Assembly: GCA_946811185.2 (NCBI GenBank)
Contig: OX328106.1
Span: 5,702,746 to 5,766,745 of the forward strand
DNA length: 64,000 bases
Direction: 5' to 3'
From: Hippopus hippopus
Lineage: Eukaryota; Mollusca; Bivalvia; Cardiida; Cardiidae
In this document: piece by piece, positions 13,901 to 19,900 of the stretch
Position numbering within the stretch: position 1 is the first letter of the stretch
How the letters are laid out: every line of letters begins with the position of its first letter
The notes under the pieces: generated by a model
What the model saw: the letters and a program-made list of their open reading frames with translations, nothing else
What the model was told of the DNA's origin: nothing
The model's database searches: none
Made by a program: the position numbers and the translations under genes

Positions 13901-16900
13901 TACGAATATGGTTATGAAATTTTTGTTTGTTGAGGCCCCATACTGAATAGCCCTTGCATATCATGTAACAGCTTCAGTTGTTACTCTTAACTTTATAACG
14001 ACGTTTTAGACCTGTTGGTATTAAAAGTATTTGGAGACAACATTATAAATGTGGCTCCAATAGTAAAATTTGTCTTTGTAAGGGTAGAAAACATGAGAAC
14101 AGGAGAAAATGCTGATAACAAGCATCTTCTCCTTTCCAAGCAGGTTTTGAAAAGCTTTCTTCCAAGGAAATACAACAATAAATCCCAGGTTCTAATAACC
14201 CTAAGAAAAAAGTTCAGTGAAAACATTGTGGAAAAAGGAAAAAACACAGGTAACAGGAAGTTTCTCTTATTCTTTCTTCTGCCGAAAGACAGATGTCATC
14301 GTTTCCACTACATTTCATTTTTCATCTGTGAGTGTTTCGAAAATGGACTAGTCTAAATTTTTTTCCTTTGCTAAAAGATTAAGGTTGGTTTGGTAAGAAA
14401 GTCAGATTGATTGATTGATTTTTTGCTCTTTAACACTGTTTTCAACATCATTTCAGTTATATCGCAGTGCATATGTTGGATGCCAGCATTTTCTCCTTTT
14501 CCTGAAATTTTATCAATAGTATTCATCCATGAGGTAATTAAAACAGGGGATTGTTTGATTACAGGTTAAAAGTTTGCCACATTTTATTTTTTCCAGTTGG
14601 CAGTCAGCAACATTAGTCTACTTTAGTAATGATACAATATCCAATACTGGGATTGTAAAAGTCAATATTTATGCAACATTAGACCCTCCTATCTGGGCCT
14701 CATCAGGTCAGTATTGGTTACTGTCATTTAACACTTTGCCACACAACAAAATTTTGGACTTGTCCAAATTCAAAGCATTTGCAGACAACAAAATTATTGT
14801 GACTCAAAGTTTAGAAATGTTTTTTAAAGGGTAGAAAACATTGTGGGGAAGGAAGAAAATGGTGGTAACTAGCATTTATTATACCCGCGCAAAACGAATG
14901 TTTTTGGGGGTATACTGGAATCGGCCTGTCTGTCCGTGTGTCCGTCTGTGTACAAATAATTGCCTGTTTCTTTGAAAAGCGCTGGCGGGGGTATTAAGTC
15001 ATATTCAGTGACAGCTCTAGTTCCTTTTCCCACAATGTTTTCAAAAGTCTTCTCCTTTAAGGTCGTTTAAAGTTAGGATTGTGTTGTAAAGTGTTAAGAT
15101 TCTTAACTCTATACCACACAGTCCCAAGTTTTATCAACCTTAGGGAAAAGCGTTGAAAATAATTTTGGAAAAGGAAAAAATGCTGGTGACCAGCATTTTC
15201 TCCTTTTCCAAAAAATGTTTTCAACCCTTTCTGAGACAAATCATATTTATCATTTGGGCCACTTTGAAATTGTCATCTGCAAATGCTGAGTGCAAAATTT
15301 CGTTGTTTGTTAAAGTGTTAACCCCACCAAACAATCAAATTTTAGACTCATCCATAATGAAAGCATTTGCAGACAACAAAATAAATACAACTCAAAAATT
15401 GAAATTTGTTTTTGCAAGGGTAGAAAACATTGTAGGAAAAGGAGAAAATGCCGATTACCAGCATTTTCTCCTTACCCTACAATGTTTTCTAAAGGCTTTC
15501 TCCTCAGGAACTTTAAAACTCTGAATTGTTTGTTTAAAGGTTAAGGGCTGTTTCACAATTCTTTCACACCTCAAGGACTCTTTCATAATTCAAAGCCCAT
15601 TCCACAACTCTGGCTTTTTCACAACTCAGAAGCTATTTCACAACTCAAGGGCAATTTCACAATTCAGGGTCTGTATTCAACAACCATTCTGAAGAACTTA
15701 ATTTGTCTTATTCTCCGAAATTTTATGAATATGAAAGTAACACAATTTCTGATTGGCTAAACCATTTGGTTTAGCCAATCAGAAGTTGCGTTACTTTCAA
15801 ATATAGACAGTCATGGAGAATAAGACTAAGAATTCTTATGAATTCATAAAGTCTGTAACAAAGAAACAAATGAACAAATGCATAGCAGAAATACAAGGAC
15901 CGGGTAGGATTCGAACCTAGAACGCCCGGACAAAAGGCCAATACCATAACCACTAAACTAAAGAGAATTCTTCGTAACGCAGTTGTTAGGTATTGTATTT
16001 AAACCGCGTTGAAGCTATGTATGAAGGAGTGGTCTCCCATAACAGAATGTTCTTAGGAATGGTTGGTGAATATGAGCCCAGGGCTTTTTTATACCTCAAG
16101 GGCAATTCCATGATTCTTGGGCTATTCCACAACTCAAAGGCTATTCAACAACTTTGTGGCTTGGTCACAACTCAAGTGCAATTCATGTCTCAGGGACAGT
16201 GTCACAGCTCGGGGGCTATTTCACTTCACAACAGCGGAGATGTTGCAACTTGGAACCTAGTTCAAACCCTGGGAGCTATTTCGAAATTTCAGAGGGGTCG
16301 TGCATGGCTCAGTGGTGAAGTTAGGGACTCGTACCCTGGAAGGCTTATTGGAAGCACTGCGGTTTTCACAGGATTGTCTTTGGGCAAGAGGCTTTAGAGC
16401 GCAAGTCGAGTGCTGGTGAAACCCAGGACATACATAAATATATTGCCTTGATATGACTGAAATAATGCAGAAAGCAACATAAAACAAAATCATGCAAAAT
16501 TTTTGGGCTATTTCAATCTTTATTGAACTGTTTCTCAGCCAAGGGGCAGTCCGTGGAGGCTTTTTCATAAATCATGGGACAATTCACTATAGTATTATAA
16601 TAGTAATGATACAGCAAAATATTATAGAAAAAGTAGTGCATGCTTGTTAAATGCAATCGCTCATGTCCCTGCAGATATTTACTTTACGGATATCATGTTA
16701 TGTTAAATTTTATTGGTATATGATATTTCAATTGAAGTTTTGTATTGCAGATCTAGTTGCTGCATTCTGGCTGGTGGATAATTATGTCACAAATCCATAT
16801 AGTTTATGGAAAAATGCAGGTAGCCCAGCTTATCCAGCCATGGAACTTATGAGGTTAATGCGTGGACAGGAGGTGAGAACATTGGAGCCATTTTCAGTGA

Positions 16901-19900
16901 AAAAGAGGGATTAACCCTTAACCACGTGGCAAAATTTTAGACTTTCCCAATTCAAAAGTATTTTCAACGGCTTATTACATGTAAATGGAATGATTGGAAC
17001 TGTCTCTGAAAGGTTAGAAAACATTGCAGGAAAAGGAGAAAATGCTGATTACCAGCATTTTCTCCTTTTCCTACAATGTTTTCCAAAGGCTTCTCTTCCA
17101 GGGTTGTTAAAACTCATCATTGTGTGGTAAAGGGTAAAGGCATCTGCAAACAGTATCAACCCATGTCAGCCTGTTCAGTCTTGGTTGGCTGGCATTGTTC
17201 AATACTTCTTGTTAATTGTAAATTTTATGCATGTCCAAGGACCATTCTATCTCAGTGAGTTCAGTGGGTTTTTTTTTAGACAAAATAGATTTTATGGTTA
17301 TGTGACGACTTGCTTGGAATGATGCATCACAGAAATGCATTTACCTCCATTTTTCCAGAGCATGGCTCATATGAAATAGAAGTTGCTGTAGAAAACATTG
17401 TGGGAAAAGGAGAAAATGCTGGTTACGAGCATTTTCTCCTTTTCTCACAATGTTTTCAAAAGCCTCTTTTTTCAGGGTCGTTTAAAATGGGGATTGTGTG
17501 GTAAAGAGTTAATAAGCTAGACTTTTACCTAATCTGTAGTTTCATTTTTTCCCACAATGTTTTCATAAGTGGTCTGCAGAACTTGAGGCAGTGTTGTTAC
17601 AAATCGATGATTTCTTTGAGATTTCTATTGAGTTAATTTCTATTGCGGATTCTCCTTTTTTTTTAACGATACCATGTTTCCCCTGGTTCAAAGCTTTTCT
17701 AAGATGCTTTTAAACTTTTAGGGGCCAACCATTACACTCTTGGCATGTTTGAACCATGGTTAAGCCTTTACCTTACAATCCCAGGTATTAACGACCGCAA
17801 GGAAAAGAACTTTTGAAAACATTGTGGAAAAAATGGAAAATGCTGGTAAGCAGCACTTACCCAGTAATGTTTTGTACCCTTCAAAAGAACAAATTTCTAT
17901 TTTTTGAGTTACATTTTTATATTGTCGTCTGCAAATTCTTTCAGTTTGGACAAGTCTAAAGTTTTGTCATTTGGTATAGAGTTACTGCAGTTTGGAGTTA
18001 CTGCAGTGTAGAGTTACTGCAGTGTTCGACATTTCAGTCATTTTTGCAGCCGCAGTGCTTTCCTGGAGTTTCTTTTACTCAGTACTTGACATAACATTAT
18101 TTCACAAGCCATAAGCTACTCTCTCATACAAACTTTGTCCTAACAATGTTCATTTTTTAAACCAACAGTTCAGTTGCAATTATGGAAATTTCAATCTTCT
18201 TGCCAGACCAGTATCACAGTATCAGACCACATACATTCAAGATCAGAATGCATTTTCTGTGCAGTTTGATCTTGATCTACACTGTCTAAACCCTTTACCA
18301 CACAATGGCGACTTTTGATGACCTTGAGAAACAGGACTTTAGAAAACATTGTAGGAAAAGGAGAAAATGCTGGTAATCAGCATTTTCTCCTTTTCCCACA
18401 ATGTTTTCTACCCTTTTTCTACATCTTTCACAATTTTAGGAACGTTAAATTTTGCGTCTGCATATGCTATGGATTTGGACGGGTCTTAAATTTCGTCATG
18501 TGGTGAAGGGTTAAAGTTGAGTTGTGTGGAGGAGCCTATAGGTTTGTTTATTTATTTTTTCCAGGGTGCAAAATTACTGTATACTCAAAAGTTTGAGCCT
18601 GGAATGCAGCAGATAGCAAGTGTAGCCCTTAATGAACCCAGTGTGCTGCTTGTACATATATGCTCAAAACCAACATTCCCTCCAGATCAGGTAGAGTCTA
18701 GCTTCTTAACCATTTACAAAAACATTAAGTTTAGTATGACCATCTTTTATTGTATCATCCAAGTGTTAGTCGCTGGCAGAAAAAAGAATCTAAAACTAGG
18801 TAAATAGTGAATAAAAGATAGAGCAACTTGGCAACTTTTACCAAATTTTTAAATTCCTTTTTCTGCCAGCAACTAATATTGGGTGGCATGTGCAATAACA
18901 GATTGTCATCTTCACAATACATGTAATTTCCATACTTTTTGATAGTATGATATGAAATAAAATGTCGTTAACTCTTTACCAAACGACTAAATTTTAGACT
19001 GGTCCAAATTGAAAGCATTTGCAGACGTCAAAATAAAAGTGACTGAAAATTTGAAATTTGTATCGAAGGGGAGAGAAAACATTGTGGGAAAAGGAGAAAA
19101 TGCTGGTTACCAGCATTTTCTCCTTTTCCCATAATGTTTTCAAAAGGCTTCTTTCTCAGGGTCTTCGAAAGTCGGCATTGTGTGGTAAAGGGTTAAACGC
19201 CTGTTTTATTTACTTTTGGCTGCTGTTGGGGCTTAAAAATAAAAATTGACATTTTCAACTGGGATTCTCCACGTCCCCAGCCCAGCCAAATTCATTGATC
19301 CATTGCTCCCTCTCCACTGATCATGCTTTCAATAATGGCTGTATGGGAAAGCAGCCAGTGTCTTGTGAAGAATGTAGTACAGAGTACTGGTGAAAGAAAA
19401 ACCAGGAAAGCACGGATAGGTGCACTTGCAGCTGCGATATAACTCAAATTATATTGAAAACTGTGTTAACCCTTTACCACACAATCCAGACTTTTAACAC
19501 CCCTGTGAAAGAAGCCTTTTGAAAACATTGTGGGAAAAGGGAGAAAATGCTGGTCACCTCCATTTCCTCCTTTTCCCACAATGTTTTCTTCCCTTCCTAA
19601 AACAAAACTCAATTCTTTAGTCACATTCAATTTGTTGTCTGCAAATGCTTTCAATTTGGACCAGTCTAAAGTTTTGTCGTTTGGTAGAGTTAAACGCCAT
19701 ACAAACAAACAAACAGATTCATTCCTATATTCAAAACCTCCATCTCCCCAGCAAAAATACAGCAAAATCAAACAACACACATGTATTTTCAAATTTCACA
19801 ATTTACCATGTGGAAAGCTTTCTACATGTCCAAATTGAAAGCATTTGCAGGCCAAAAATTAAATGTCAAAAAATATTATGACTTCTATCTTTGAAAAAGT

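Larger units (their letters stand above)
15560..16580. repeat. Degenerate 20-25 bp minisatellite, split
   Basis: Repeated variants of GGCTATTTCACAACTCAA at 15,560-15,670, 16,090-16,230 and 16,500-16,580. The array is separated by an inserted element and a SINE. Confidence 0.7.
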
